From assembly GCF_014202425.1 (NCBI RefSeq), contig NZ_JACHGT010000009.1, positions 248,001 to 312,000 on the forward strand: a stretch of 64,000 nt of DNA. The letters are read 5' to 3'. The translations under genes and the position numbers were made by a program. Of the stretch, positions 25,133 to 35,517 are shown one piece after another (the first letter of the stretch is position 1; the number at the start of each line of letters is the position of its first letter). Under the pieces are notes generated by a model. It searched no databases, was not told the DNA's origin, and saw only the letters and a program-made list of their open reading frames with translations. Source of the stretch: Phytomonospora endophytica (GTDB lineage: Bacteria > Actinomycetota > Actinomycetes > Mycobacteriales > Micromonosporaceae).

Positions 25133-28100
25133 TCAACCTCGCCGCCCCGCCCAGGGTGCCAGCTCCCCCAGCAGCAGCTCCACCTCCATCGCGTGCCCTT
25201 CCGCCCAGCCCCGGTACGCGTCCAGCGATCGCGTCCACGCGTCGCGCGCGCCGGGCACGTCGCCCACCGCGCGCAGCGCGTGCCCGCGCAGGAGGTGCGC
25301 CCGGCCCGAAACACCGGGCATGCGCAGGTCCCCGACCGTCTCCAGCGCCCTCGTGACGCACGCCAGTGCGGCGGCCGTGTCCGCCGCGCCGAGGTGGACC
25401 TCGGCGAGCACGCACAGACTGTCGGCGACCTCGCCGACGGCGGCGCGCTCCTCCTGCTCGGAAATGGCGAGGCGCGCCTGGGCGAGCGCTTCGGCGTGGT
25501 CGCCGCAGGCGCTGAGGGCGCGGGCGAGCACGGTCCGCACGATCGAGACCTGCCGGTCGAGGCCGAGCTCCTCGGCGACGGACATCGCCTCGACGGCGTC
25601 GGCGCGGGCGGCGGTGACCTCGCCGAGTTCGCGGAGCGCGTCGGCGCGGGCGGCGAGCGCCCAGATCTGGGTGCGTTCGTTGCCTTCCTGCACGAACAGG
25701 TCGAGGGCGCGCTGGGCCTGGTCGCGGGATGTGACGTGGGCGCCGATCTCGCGGGTGTGCACGCTCTGGCTGAGCGCGACCGTCCCGCGCCACATGCCGC
25801 CGAGGTCCGCGGCGAGCTTCTCGGCGGCGGCGAGGGCCTTCTCGGCCTCGACGCGTTCGCCGAGCATGATGCGGGTGCCGGCGAGGCTGACGAGCATGAT
25901 GAGGCGCGGTGGCGCGGCGGCGTTCTCGGCGTCGAGGTGCAGTCCCTCCTCGTGGAGGGCGGCGGCGTCGGCGAACCTGCCGCGCCGGGAGTGGAACGCG
26001 GCGAGGGTTCCGATGGCCAGGGCCTGGATCGCGGTGTCGCCGGTGCGGCGGGCGAGGGTCAGGGCCTCCTCGCCGACTTCGACGGCTTCGGCGTCCTTGC
26101 CGGTCAGCCAGAGGTGGCTGGCGGCGAGTTGCCGCATGCGCGCCTGTCCGACGACATCGTTCTGCGCGGTGGCGGAGTCGTAACCGATGCGCAGGAGTTC
26201 CTGGGCGTTGGGCATGTCGGCGTCCTGGTTGATGGCGTTGCGGAGCAGGTAGACGAGCCGCCAGGCCATGGGGTGGTCGGGGTAGCTCTGCGCGGTCGCC
26301 GCGACGTAGACACGGTTGTCGCGGGTGGGTTCGGCGTGAACGTCGAGGTGGTACTCGAAGAGCCGCGTGACGGCCGCCGCGCGCTCGTCGGGCGGATCGT
26401 CGGCGAGGGAGCACTGGTGGGCGTAGTCCTGGACGAGGTCGTGGAGGCGGTAGCAGCCGGGGCTCTGCGTCTCGACGAGGTTCTGGCTGAGCAGGCGCCG
26501 GAGGGGCACGCTCGCGTCGGCGCCCAGCAGCACCGTGGCGAGGTCGTTGCCGAAGGCGCCGCGGGAGATGAGTCCGAGACGGCGGAACAGCATGCGTTCG
26601 GTGGTGCCGAGCGCTTCGTAGGACAACCGGAGCATCGCGTCGACGGCGGTGTCGGGTTCGCCGTCCACGGCGAGTCCGCCGAGGCGGTCGCGTTCGAGTC
26701 GGTCGATGTAGGCCGCGATCGTCGGGTCCCCTTGGGAGAGCACGTTCGCGGCGGCGATGCGCAGCGCGAGCGGCAGCCCTCCGCACAGCTCGGACAGGCG
26801 ACGGAGGGCCCCTTCCTCACCATCGGCGATCTCCGGGCCGAGGACGTGGGCGAGGAGGCCGACGGCGTCGGTGTCGGAGAGGCTGCGCAGCCGCACGGGC
26901 CGGGCACCGTCGCGAGCGATGAGGCCGGAGAGGTTGTCGCGACTGGTGACCAGGGCGAGGCTGGCCCGTCCGCCGGGCAGCAGCAGGCGGACCTGGTCGG
27001 CGGTGGCGACGTTGTCGAGGACGACGAGGAGCGCGCGGTCGGCGACCATCGAACGGTAGGCGGCCGCGGCCTCCTCGACGTCGGGCGACAGCTCGCCGTT
27101 GGCGCCGAGGGTGCGCAGGAACCGCCACAGAACGTCGATGAGCAGCGCCGGTTCGGCGCTGTGATGGCCCCGGAGGTCGACGTGCAGCTGGCCGCCGGGG
27201 AAGCGGGATCTGTTGTGCTGCCCCCAATGCACGGCGAGCGCGGTCTTCCCGACGCCGGGCGGGCCCGAGATGACGGCGAGGCCGTGGCCGTCGAGGTTGT
27301 CGAGGGCGGCGAGTTCGGTGTCGCGGCCGACGAAGCCGGGGATGTCGGCGGGGAGTTCGGCGGGTGCACTGGGCGTCGCGGGGACGACCGCCGGGGTCGT
27401 GGGCGGCGGCGGCGTCTCGGGGCGGAGGACGGCGAGGTGCGCGGCCTTGATCTCGGGACCGGGGTCGATGCCGAGTTCGTCGCCGAGGCGTTCCCGGAAC
27501 ATCCGGTAGGTCTCCAGGGCCTCCGACGTCCGTCCACTGTGGTCGAGGGCCGTGATGAGGGTCGCGACGGTCCGCTGGCGGTAGGGCTGCTCGGTGAGGA
27601 GCGCGCGGGTGGCGGCGATGACCTCGTCGTGGCGGCCGAGGGCGAGGCGGGTCTCCTCGCATTCCTCGCGCAGCGCCAGTCTGGCCTCGTCGAGGCGCAG
27701 CGCCGCCGCCTCGATGACGGGCCCGGACAGGCCGGCGAGCGCCGGTCCGCGCCACAGCGCGAGGGCCTGCTCGAAACGGGCGAGGGCCGATTCGCGGCGG
27801 CCGGCGGCGGCTTCGGCGCGGGCGCGGGCGGCGTGGGCGTCGGCGACGGAGGCGTCGAGCTGGTCGTCGTCGACGGCGATGCGGTATCCGCCGGGCACGG
27901 CGTCGAGGAGGACGGGCGCGCCGAGCGCGGCGAGGTCGCGTCGCATGGCCGAGGCGAGGTTCTGGGTCTGCTGCCGCGCGGTGGCCGGCGGATCCTCGTC
28001 CCAGAGGGCGGCGATGAGGCGTTCGGTGGGGACGACGCGTTTGTTGTCGAGGAGCAGCATCGCGAGCAGGGTTGGCCGTTTGCGTCCGGGCAGAGCAAGT

Positions 28101-28150
28101 TCGCGTCCCCCCACGGAAGCCGCGACCGGTCCTAGAATCAGGAAGTCCAT
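25133..28150 (-). CDS. AfsR/SARP-type transcriptional regulator with NB-ARC and TPR domains
   Basis: The 1005-residue protein starts at the ATG at 28150 behind AGGGGGGAAAC. Residues 1-90 are an OmpR-like winged helix (FLILGPVAASVGGRELALPG), 95-245 a bacterial transcriptional activator domain, and about 280-560 an NB-ARC ATPase with Walker A SGPPGVGKTALAVHWG and ALLVVLDNVATADQ as Walker B. The C-terminal 400 residues are TPR-like helices. This is the AfsR architecture, which activates secondary-metabolism or developmental genes under kinase control. No biosynthetic cluster lies in this window, so the target is unknown. It ends beside a repeat island. Confidence 0.93.
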   Translation of the reverse strand: MDFLILGPVAASVGGRELALPGRKRPTLLAMLLLDNKRVVPTERLIAALWDEDPPATARQQTQNLASAMRRDLAALGAPVLLDAVPGGYRIAVDDDQLDASVADAHAARARAEAAAGRRESALARFEQALALWRGPALAGLSGPVIEAAALRLDEARLALREECEETRLALGRHDEVIAATRALLTEQPYRQRTVATLITALDHSGRTSEALETYRMFRERLGDELGIDPGPEIKAAHLAVLRPETPPPPTTPAVVPATPSAPAELPADIPGFVGRDTELAALDNLDGHGLAVISGPPGVGKTALAVHWGQHNRSRFPGGQLHVDLRGHHSAEPALLIDVLWRFLRTLGANGELSPDVEEAAAAYRSMVADRALLVVLDNVATADQVRLLLPGGRASLALVTSRDNLSGLIARDGARPVRLRSLSDTDAVGLLAHVLGPEIADGEEGALRRLSELCGGLPLALRIAAANVLSQGDPTIAAYIDRLERDRLGGLAVDGEPDTAVDAMLRLSYEALGTTERMLFRRLGLISRGAFGNDLATVLLGADASVPLRRLLSQNLVETQSPGCYRLHDLVQDYAHQCSLADDPPDERAAAVTRLFEYHLDVHAEPTRDNRVYVAATAQSYPDHPMAWRLVYLLRNAINQDADMPNAQELLRIGYDSATAQNDVVGQARMRQLAASHLWLTGKDAEAVEVGEEALTLARRTGDTAIQALAIGTLAAFHSRRGRFADAAALHEEGLHLDAENAAAPPRLIMLVSLAGTRIMLGERVEAEKALAAAEKLAADLGGMWRGTVALSQSVHTREIGAHVTSRDQAQRALDLFVQEGNERTQIWALAARADALRELGEVTAARADAVEAMSVAEELGLDRQVSIVRTVLARALSACGDHAEALAQARLAISEQEERAAVGEVADSLCVLAEVHLGAADTAAALACVTRALETVGDLRMPGVSGRAHLLRGHALRAVGDVPGARDAWTRSLDAYRGWAEGHAMEVELLLGELAPWAGRRG

Positions 28151-28497
28151 GTTTCCCCCCTGTGGCCGATCGGCCACGGTACATCCATGCGACGGGAGAC
28201 GGCGTGGAAGCATGCCGACGGGAGCGCGGCGGAATGCGGTGATCGACGGCGCCGCGCGCACCCTCTGCTCCCCAGCGCTCCCCTGCGCCGGCCCGGGTGT
28301 GAAGGCCGACCGGGACCGACGTTACGGGGGATATGCCACGTCTGTCGACCCTATGAACGGCGGGCGAACAGAGCCGAACGCATGTATCCGGACACCTTGC
28401 GGGCCGGTGCACAGAGCCAAGGCCGGGACGCGGGACACGGCATGGACGGCACCGGAGGCGCAGGACGCGCCTTCGGTGCCGTCGCGACGATCCCGGC
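28151..28497. other. intergenic region upstream of the AfsR-like gene
   Basis: This stretch separates two leftward genes. It holds the terminator of the M64 peptidase gene (28445-28483) and presumably the promoter of the AfsR-like gene. I see no convincing gene or operator in the remainder. Confidence 0.6.
28445..28483 (-). terminator. terminator of the M64 peptidase gene
   Basis: A 17-bp stem with a single G-T wobble (GACGGCACCGGAGGCGC on the left arm) has a five-base AGGAC loop. It lies 15 bases beyond the leftward peptidase stop. Confidence 0.75.
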
Positions 28498-29745
28498 TCA
28501 GATCCGCCAGGTGAAGGTGCCGGTCAGTCCCGCCAGCAGCGCGGGATCGCGGACCCACTCGGTGCGGTCGGTGACCGTGACGGTGACCTCGTGGCCTCCG
28601 CTGCCGAACGCGGTCAGGCTCGCGCGGTCGAGGGTGGTGGCGCCCCGGGCCGGGGTGACTTCCCTCCCGTCGACGGTCCAGCTGATGTCGATGGTCTCGA
28701 TCCCTTGCGGGACAAGGACTTCGAGCGCCTTCTCGCTGCTCGCGATGGTCGCCTTGGCGTAGAAGGACGCGATCATCCGTTCGCGGCCGGGCAGGTTGAA
28801 CTGTCTGCCGAGGGTGCGCATGATCGAGTTGGAGCTGGGCCGGTAGATCCCGTTGGTGTAGTAGCGGCAACCGTTGAAGGTGTCGATGACGCCACCGTCC
28901 GGTGTGGACTGTCCCATCCACCGCCACCACTTCGTCTGGCGGCTCACCATGGTCGCGCGGGTGTAGATGGAGGCGTTGGCCTCGCGCAGTTCGGCCCCGG
29001 TGTAGTTGGTGCCGCCGCCGTAGTCGTACTCGTCGGCGAGTCCGCCGATGGAGTGGCCGAGTTCGTGCACGACGATCTGCCCGGCGGAGGCGTTGCCGCC
29101 CGCGGCGGTCGCGACGCCGCCGCCGGCACCGCCGTAGGTGGTGGTGTTGGCGAGGGCGACGACCTGGTCGACGTCGGGTGCCTGCCGGGCGTACTGGTTG
29201 GCCTTGCTCTCGTTGACGCACAACAGCCGCGCGGTTCCGCCGCAGTAGAAGTACATGTCCAGGGCCGTGTTGCGGTAGGTGCCGTAGGGGTCGTGGTCGA
29301 CACCGGACTGGGAGGAGACGACGTCGACCTTCCAGACGTTGAAAAGACTCTTGTAGCTCGCGAAGGGCTCGACGGCGAAGAGCTCGTTGACCTTCGAGCG
29401 GACGTGGCTGTCATAGGTCCCGAGCTGCGTGCTGGTGTAGCCGTCGCCGACGATGACCAGGTCGAGGTGCGTCGCCGGGTCGCCGTTGTTGATGATCGGC
29501 GTGACCGCCGCCGCCGCGACCGCCGAGTCGGGGGCCGGCGTGTCCACGGCCGGGACCGCGATCGGCTGCCGGGTAATGGATCCGTCGGGGGCGAAGACCT
29601 CGCGCAGCTCGGTGCGCATGCCGTACGAGGCGGCCGGGGAGGGTTCGGCGGCGAAGGCCGCCGGTCCGTGGAGGAGGATCAGGCCCAGCGCGGCGACGGA
29701 CGCGAGCGCGAGACCGGAACGTAATGGTCTGCCGGGATTCTTCAT
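28498..29745 (-). CDS. secreted M64-family (IgA-peptidase-like) zinc metallopeptidase
   Basis: The 415-residue protein starts at the ATG at 29745, giving a signal peptide (SGLALASVAALGLILLHG, cleaved near AFAA). The peptidase domain opens with THLDLVIVGDGYTSTQLGTY, carries the zinc motif VVHELGHSIGGLADEYDYG (HExxH with Glu further on) and ends with a beta-rich region (VTVTVTDRTEWVRD). This matches the peptidase M64 family. It is divergent from a LysR gene 63 bases away, which is the likely regulator. Confidence 0.92.
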   Translation of the reverse strand: MKNPGRPLRSGLALASVAALGLILLHGPAAFAAEPSPAASYGMRTELREVFAPDGSITRQPIAVPAVDTPAPDSAVAAAAVTPIINNGDPATHLDLVIVGDGYTSTQLGTYDSHVRSKVNELFAVEPFASYKSLFNVWKVDVVSSQSGVDHDPYGTYRNTALDMYFYCGGTARLLCVNESKANQYARQAPDVDQVVALANTTTYGGAGGGVATAAGGNASAGQIVVHELGHSIGGLADEYDYGGGTNYTGAELREANASIYTRATMVSRQTKWWRWMGQSTPDGGVIDTFNGCRYYTNGIYRPSSNSIMRTLGRQFNLPGRERMIASFYAKATIASSEKALEVLVPQGIETIDISWTVDGREVTPARGATTLDRASLTAFGSGGHEVTVTVTDRTEWVRDPALLAGLTGTFTWRI

Positions 29746-29808
29746 GCCTCGACTATGGACGAACCGAGGCATTGCCTTCGCATCCCAAACGCCCATAACA
29801 TCCAGCGA

Positions 29809-30759
29809 ATGGACCTGGAGCCGCGCCATCTGCGCATCGTCTGCGCGATCGCCGACGAGGGCAGCATCACGCGCGCGGCCAGCGTCCTCGGGGTGTCCCA
29901 GCCCGCGCTGACGGCGAAGCTGCGCCGCATCGAGGAGGCCGCCGGGGCGCCGTTATTCGCGAGGCACCCGCGTGGTGTCGAGCCGACGGCGCTGGGCGAG
30001 TACCTCATCGCCCGATCCCGGGCGATCCTGGCCGACCTCGCCGATCTGGCGGGCGGTCTGCGGCAGCGCGTCGGCGACGAGTACGCGCACGAGTTGCGGC
30101 TCGGCGGGGTGTCGGGGCCGATCATCGTCGGGCTCGCCGACCGGCTGGCGACGGCGTTCCCGCAGTGGCGGGTCGCCATGCGCGCGGAGTACTCGCCGCG
30201 GCTGCTGCTGGACCTGGTGGCGACGGGACGGCTCGACGCGGCGGCCGTCGTCGACTATCCGGGCCGCGAACTGGCCACACCGTCCCATGTGGATGGTTGC
30301 CCGGTGGTCGCCGATCCGGTCTTCGTGGCGATGGGCGCCGGGCACCGGCTCGCGGAGTTCGAGGAGATCGAACTGTGCGACCTGGCGGGCGAACCGTGGG
30401 TGCTGCCGCGCTCCGACGGCGCGGGCTGGCCGGAGTACTTCACGCACACCTGCCGGGAGTCGGGCTTCTCGCCCGTCGTCGGCCACCACGTCGCCGAGAC
30501 GCGGCTGCTGCACGAGTTGCTCAGCGCCGGGAAGGGACTTGTGCCGTGCCAGGCGACGTTCCCGGCACCCGAGGGCGTCGTGGTGCGTCCCCTGGCGGGT
30601 TCACCGATGTGGGTGCGGCACCGGCTGCTGTGGCATCGTGCCTCGCCGATCGCCGCGTACGGCGAGCGGCTCGGCGCGCTGGCGGTCGAGGCCTACGAGG
30701 CCTGTGCCGGGCTCAGGCCGCAGTACCTGCGCTGGCGGCGTCGGCACGGCGGTGCTTGA
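29809..30759 (+). CDS. LysR-family transcriptional regulator
   Basis: The 316-residue protein has the LysR helix-turn-helix at residues 4-65 (EPRHLRIVCAIADEGSITRA, then SQPALTAKLRRIEEAAG) and an effector domain with LRLGGVSGPIIVG and LLHELLSAGKGLVPCQA. The ATG at 29809 places the first helix correctly; no good ribosome binding site precedes it. It is divergent from the M64 peptidase gene and probably regulates it. Its 3' end overlaps the convergent pssA by 47 bases. Confidence 0.9.
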   Translation: MDLEPRHLRIVCAIADEGSITRAASVLGVSQPALTAKLRRIEEAAGAPLFARHPRGVEPTALGEYLIARSRAILADLADLAGGLRQRVGDEYAHELRLGGVSGPIIVGLADRLATAFPQWRVAMRAEYSPRLLLDLVATGRLDAAAVVDYPGRELATPSHVDGCPVVADPVFVAMGAGHRLAEFEEIELCDLAGEPWVLPRSDGAGWPEYFTHTCRESGFSPVVGHHVAETRLLHELLSAGKGLVPCQATFPAPEGVVVRPLAGSPMWVRHRLLWHRASPIAAYGERLGALAVEAYEACAGLRPQYLRWRRRHGGA

Positions 30760-31690
30760 CCCACAGCAGCGGGCCGGAGATCAGGTACAGGCCGACGACG
30801 ATGACGAAGGTGGCCTGGAGGTCGAGGAGCGCGCCGCAGGCCGGCAGAATCCACAGGACCGGCGGGAGCTTGCGCAGCTGGCCGAGCTTGACGTACGGGA
30901 AGCTCGACACCATCAGCAGCGCCAGGGCCGCGACGACCAGCGCGAGGCCGAGCGTCGGGACGATCGCCTCGGTCGGCTGCGGGATCAGCACCGTCGCGAT
31001 GACCAGGACGGCCGCGGCCATCGTGGTCGGCACGCCGGAGAAGAAACGGCCGTCCTTCGGCGAGACGTTGAAGCGCGCCAGGCGGATCGCCGCGCAGATC
31101 GCGACCAGGCCGCAGGCGGCGGCCACGACCGCGACGGGCGCGTCGCCGTGGAGCCACTGGTAGACCACGATCGGGGTGGCGATGCCGAAGGAGCACATGT
31201 CGGCCAGGGAGTCCATCTGGAGACCGAAGGGGCTCGCGACGCCGAAGCGGCGGGCGAGCGGGCCGTCGAGGGCGTCCATGAGGACACTCCCGAGCAGGCA
31301 CAACGCGGCCCACTTGACCATCTCCGGGCCGCGGGAGGCCAGGATCATCGCGGTCATGCCGAGCGCGATGGAAGTGACCGTGCAGCCGTTGACGATCGCG
31401 AACTGGATGCGGCGGGCCACGGTCGCCTCGCCCGGCAGCAGCCGGATCGGCGCCGGGGGCGCCAGTTCGTCGCCGGCCGGTTCCTTGACCGCCGCTTCCT
31501 CGACCTCGTTGAGCTCGGCGAGGGTCTCGGCGCTCAGCGCGTTGCGCCGGCGCAGGCGGATCGGCGGGAGCGGCTCAAGGACGAGTCGGCGCGCGAACGT
31601 ACCGCCGCGGCGCAGGCCACGGGCGATCCCCCGCCCCGCCGGCCGCGGGCTGTCGTTGTTGCGACGACGCAGCCACAAGGTCCTTCGCAC
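30713..31690 (-). CDS. pssA: CDP-diacylglycerol-serine O-phosphatidyltransferase
   Basis: The 325-residue membrane enzyme makes phosphatidylserine for Psd. It carries the CDP-alcohol phosphotransferase motif as DALDGPLARRFG followed by FGLQMDSLADMCSFG (DGxxAR...G...D...D), inside about eight membrane helices. The GTG at 31690 is chosen because AAGGAG lies 5-6 bases upstream. An Arg-rich N-terminus precedes the first helix. Its 3' end overlaps the convergent LysR gene by 47 bases. In many actinobacteria it sits beside psd; here the AfsR-like gene, M64 peptidase, LysR gene and repeat island A lie between them. Confidence 0.92.
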   Translation of the reverse strand: MRRTLWLRRRNNDSPRPAGRGIARGLRRGGTFARRLVLEPLPPIRLRRRNALSAETLAELNEVEEAAVKEPAGDELAPPAPIRLLPGEATVARRIQFAIVNGCTVTSIALGMTAMILASRGPEMVKWAALCLLGSVLMDALDGPLARRFGVASPFGLQMDSLADMCSFGIATPIVVYQWLHGDAPVAVVAAACGLVAICAAIRLARFNVSPKDGRFFSGVPTTMAAAVLVIATVLIPQPTEAIVPTLGLALVVAALALLMVSSFPYVKLGQLRKLPPVLWILPACGALLDLQATFVIVVGLYLISGPLLWVKHRRADAASAGTAA

Positions 31691-31762
31691 GCGATCTCCT
31701 TCTCGCCCGACCACCGCGTTCGTTCCCCTTCCGATGGTCTCCCAGCTTTGCGCTGTACACCA

Positions 31763-31778
31763 TGGCACATCCATGCCA
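31763..31778. promoter_or_regulatory. inverted repeat TGGCA-N6-TGCCA upstream of pssA
   Basis: A perfect 5-bp inverted repeat with six central bases lies about 75 bases upstream of the pssA start. It could be an operator. No regulator can be assigned; it may also be chance. Confidence 0.25.
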
Positions 31779-31851
31779 CATTTGGCGATCCCTCGCGAGG
31801 GCAAAATTTTCCCATAAGGGGGTAAATTGCCGCGAAGCCCACCGAAACGGA

Positions 31852-31866
31852 GCTACCTTCGGTAGC
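31852..31866 (-). terminator. weak hairpin after the dual-Nudix gene
   Basis: GCTACC-TTC-GGTAGC forms a 6-bp stem 50 bases past the Nudix stop, without a T-run. It may terminate that transcript or fold in the pssA upstream region. Confidence 0.35.
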
Positions 31867-31916
31867 CTGCCGGGCCAACGTTAGCGTGCAAAACGCCTAA
31901 GTCCTAATCAACGAAT

Positions 31917-32825
31917 TCAGATCAGCCGAAGTCCGTCCATCACCGCGGGTGTGATCGGGAGCTCGTCGAGGGCACGCCTGGGCCACCATTTCGACTCCGA
32001 GGTCGAGCCGCCCGCCATCTCGACGACGTGTGCCGCGGTCGGCTTGGCCACGAAGACGCGGAAGATCGCGCGCACGCCGTGCCAGTCGAGCGGGTAGCCC
32101 TCCGGGCCGATGGCGCGGCGGGTGCGGAAGGACGTGACGTCGAGGAGGTCGCCGACCTCGCCGTGCTGGCCGGTCTCCTCGTAGAGCTCGCGCTCGACGG
32201 CGTCACGGGGCTGCTCGCCGAAGTCGACGCCACCGCCGGGCAGGTGCCAGTTGCCGGCACCGGGGTAGCCCTCGGAGATGCGGGCGAGGAGGACGCGGTC
32301 GTCGGCGTCGGTGGTGACGCCGTACGCGCCGAACCGCTGGCCGCGCCGGGGCGGGGAGGACGAGTCGCCGCCGGCGGCGGGCTCGAAGTCGGGGCGCAAC
32401 GTCACGGGCGCGCCGGCGACTTCGAGGACGCGAGAGACGAAAGGCGTCATCGGCTGCCCGGCGACCTCGTCGGGACGCTTCCACGTCGCGAGCTCGGACG
32501 TGCCGTCCACCTCGGGACGCAGGGTCCCGCCGGTCACGCGGACGTCGTAGAGGACCGCGTTGGTGTGGACGGGGCCCGTCGGGCCGTCCATGACGGTGGA
32601 GACGACGTCGCGGATGCCGCCGACGGCGACGCTGAGGCCGGTCTCCTCGGAGAACTCGCGGACCACCGCGTCACGCGGGTGCTCGCCGTGCTCGACACCG
32701 CCGCCGGGGAGGAACCAGGAGCCGGGGTAGATGGCCCGGGGGGAGCCTTTGGCGAGGAGGATGCGTCCGTCTTCGTCGTACACCACCCCGTAGGCCGCGA
32801 GCCGAAAGTTGTTCTTTTGCCGCAT
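31917..32825 (-). CDS. protein with two tandem Nudix hydrolase domains
   Basis: The 302-residue protein contains two complete Nudix boxes: [20 protein letters not shown] near residue 42 and [20 protein letters not shown] near residue 192. Both keep the REx2EE metal-binding pattern, so both domains could be active on nucleoside diphosphate derivatives. A short Pro/Ser/Asp-rich linker separates them. Each half also has the LPGGG start of the box. The substrate cannot be read from the sequence. It is preceded upstream by a 1-kb repeat-rich gap. Confidence 0.9.
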   Translation of the reverse strand: MRQKNNFRLAAYGVVYDEDGRILLAKGSPRAIYPGSWFLPGGGVEHGEHPRDAVVREFSEETGLSVAVGGIRDVVSTVMDGPTGPVHTNAVLYDVRVTGGTLRPEVDGTSELATWKRPDEVAGQPMTPFVSRVLEVAGAPVTLRPDFEPAAGGDSSSPPRRGQRFGAYGVTTDADDRVLLARISEGYPGAGNWHLPGGGVDFGEQPRDAVERELYEETGQHGEVGDLLDVTSFRTRRAIGPEGYPLDWHGVRAIFRVFVAKPTAAHVVEMAGGSTSESKWWPRRALDELPITPAVMDGLRLI

Positions 32826-33844
32826 CTATCAACCGTACAGGGGAAACGACCTGGGGAAACGCGACGAGTGACGGAGGAGACGGGGACGGCGGGGGAGATC
32901 AACGGGGGTGGGTGGGGGACGACGCGGCGGTGACGGCGGGCAGGGTGGGCGACGGGGGCGGGGTGAGGGGGGGCGCGGGGTGGCGGGGCGGGGTGGCGGG
33001 GTGGCGGGACGCGGACGGGCCGTGCGGAGGAGACGGGGGTGGGTGGGGGACGACGCGGCGGTGGCGGCGGGCCGGGTGGGCGACGGGGGCGGGGTGAGGG
33101 AGCGCGCGGCCTGGCGTGGCGGGGTGGCGAGACGCGGACGGGCCGTGCGGAGGAGACGGGTGGGTGGGAGACGACGCGGCGGTGACGGCGGGCCGGGTGG
33201 GCGACGGGGCCGGGTGAGGGAGCGCGCGGCCTGGCGTGGCGGTGGGACGCGGGGCGGACCGGCCGTGACGGAGACGCCGGACCGGGCAACGAAGTGGGGT
33301 GAGCGCGAGAAGACGGGGGCGCGGAGGCGATGGCGGACGCGATCGCGGCCCGACGGGAAGGCGGGGCCGCGACCCGCGTTCGCGAGCGCCGAGGTACTGC
33401 GGGCCGGGTGACCGGCCCCTCCGCCACACCTCCACCAGAGGCTGAGAGCGCGAGCCCGCGACGCGCGACCACCCCTCGACCCAGCGGCGGCAGAACGGCC
33501 GCCACCGTCGTGGCGGTGGTTGCGGTTGCGGTTGCGGTAGCTATCGCGGTGGCCGTGGTGGTAGCGGTAGCCGGTGGCGGTCGCGGCGGTGGCCGTGGTG
33601 GTCGCGGTCGCGGTAGCGGTAGCGCAGAGCACGGAACCCGCGCTGGCGGCGCGCGGAAGACAACTCGCCCCACAAGCCCGCAAGCCCGCGAACCCACCCC
33701 GCCCCACCTCACGAAGAAGCGGCGGCCCGCGCACACGCGAACCGCCGCCCCAAACCTCAGGCCCCGAACCTCAGACCTCGAACGTCGGCCCCGACCCTCA
33801 ACCCCCGGGACCCATGCTCGAACCCCAATCCCCGCTCCCGTCCA
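32826..33844. repeat. non-coding repeat island between guaA and the Nudix gene
   Basis: Three degenerate tandem units, marked by GACGACGCGGCGG at 32918, 33049 and 33170 (131 and 121 bp apart), fill 32890-33290. A second part at 33510-33630 is a simple repeat of GCGGTT, GCGGTA and GTGGTG. An open frame over it (33330-33956) encodes an Ala-Val run and a Pro-rich tail that come from the repeat, and it runs into guaA on the other strand, so I do not call it a gene. The core element found at 24.6, 44.7 and 52.85 kb is absent here. Confidence 0.8.
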
Positions 33845-35395
<1,551 letters not shown>

Positions 35396-35503
35396 GTGTG
35401 CAGCTTAATTGGGGGTCGGCGCGCGCCCGCCGGGTGGTGTTGGTCGTGTGACGGCCGTCGATGCCGCCCTTCGGGATCAAGAGCGCCGCGCCCCCTCCGC
35501 CCC

Positions 35504-35509
35504 TATATC
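35504..35509 (+). promoter_or_regulatory. possible -10 box TATATC of the FUSC gene
   Basis: TATATC stands 8 bases before the FUSC ATG, which has only a weak ribosome binding site. That spacing would give a leaderless mRNA, common in actinobacteria. No clear -35 is visible. Confidence 0.35.
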
Positions 35510-35517
35510 CTCCCGGA

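Noticed and set aside
25133..28150. Biosynthetic gene cluster near the AfsR-like regulator
   Set aside because: No polyketide, peptide-synthetase or other biosynthetic genes lie within the window around it.
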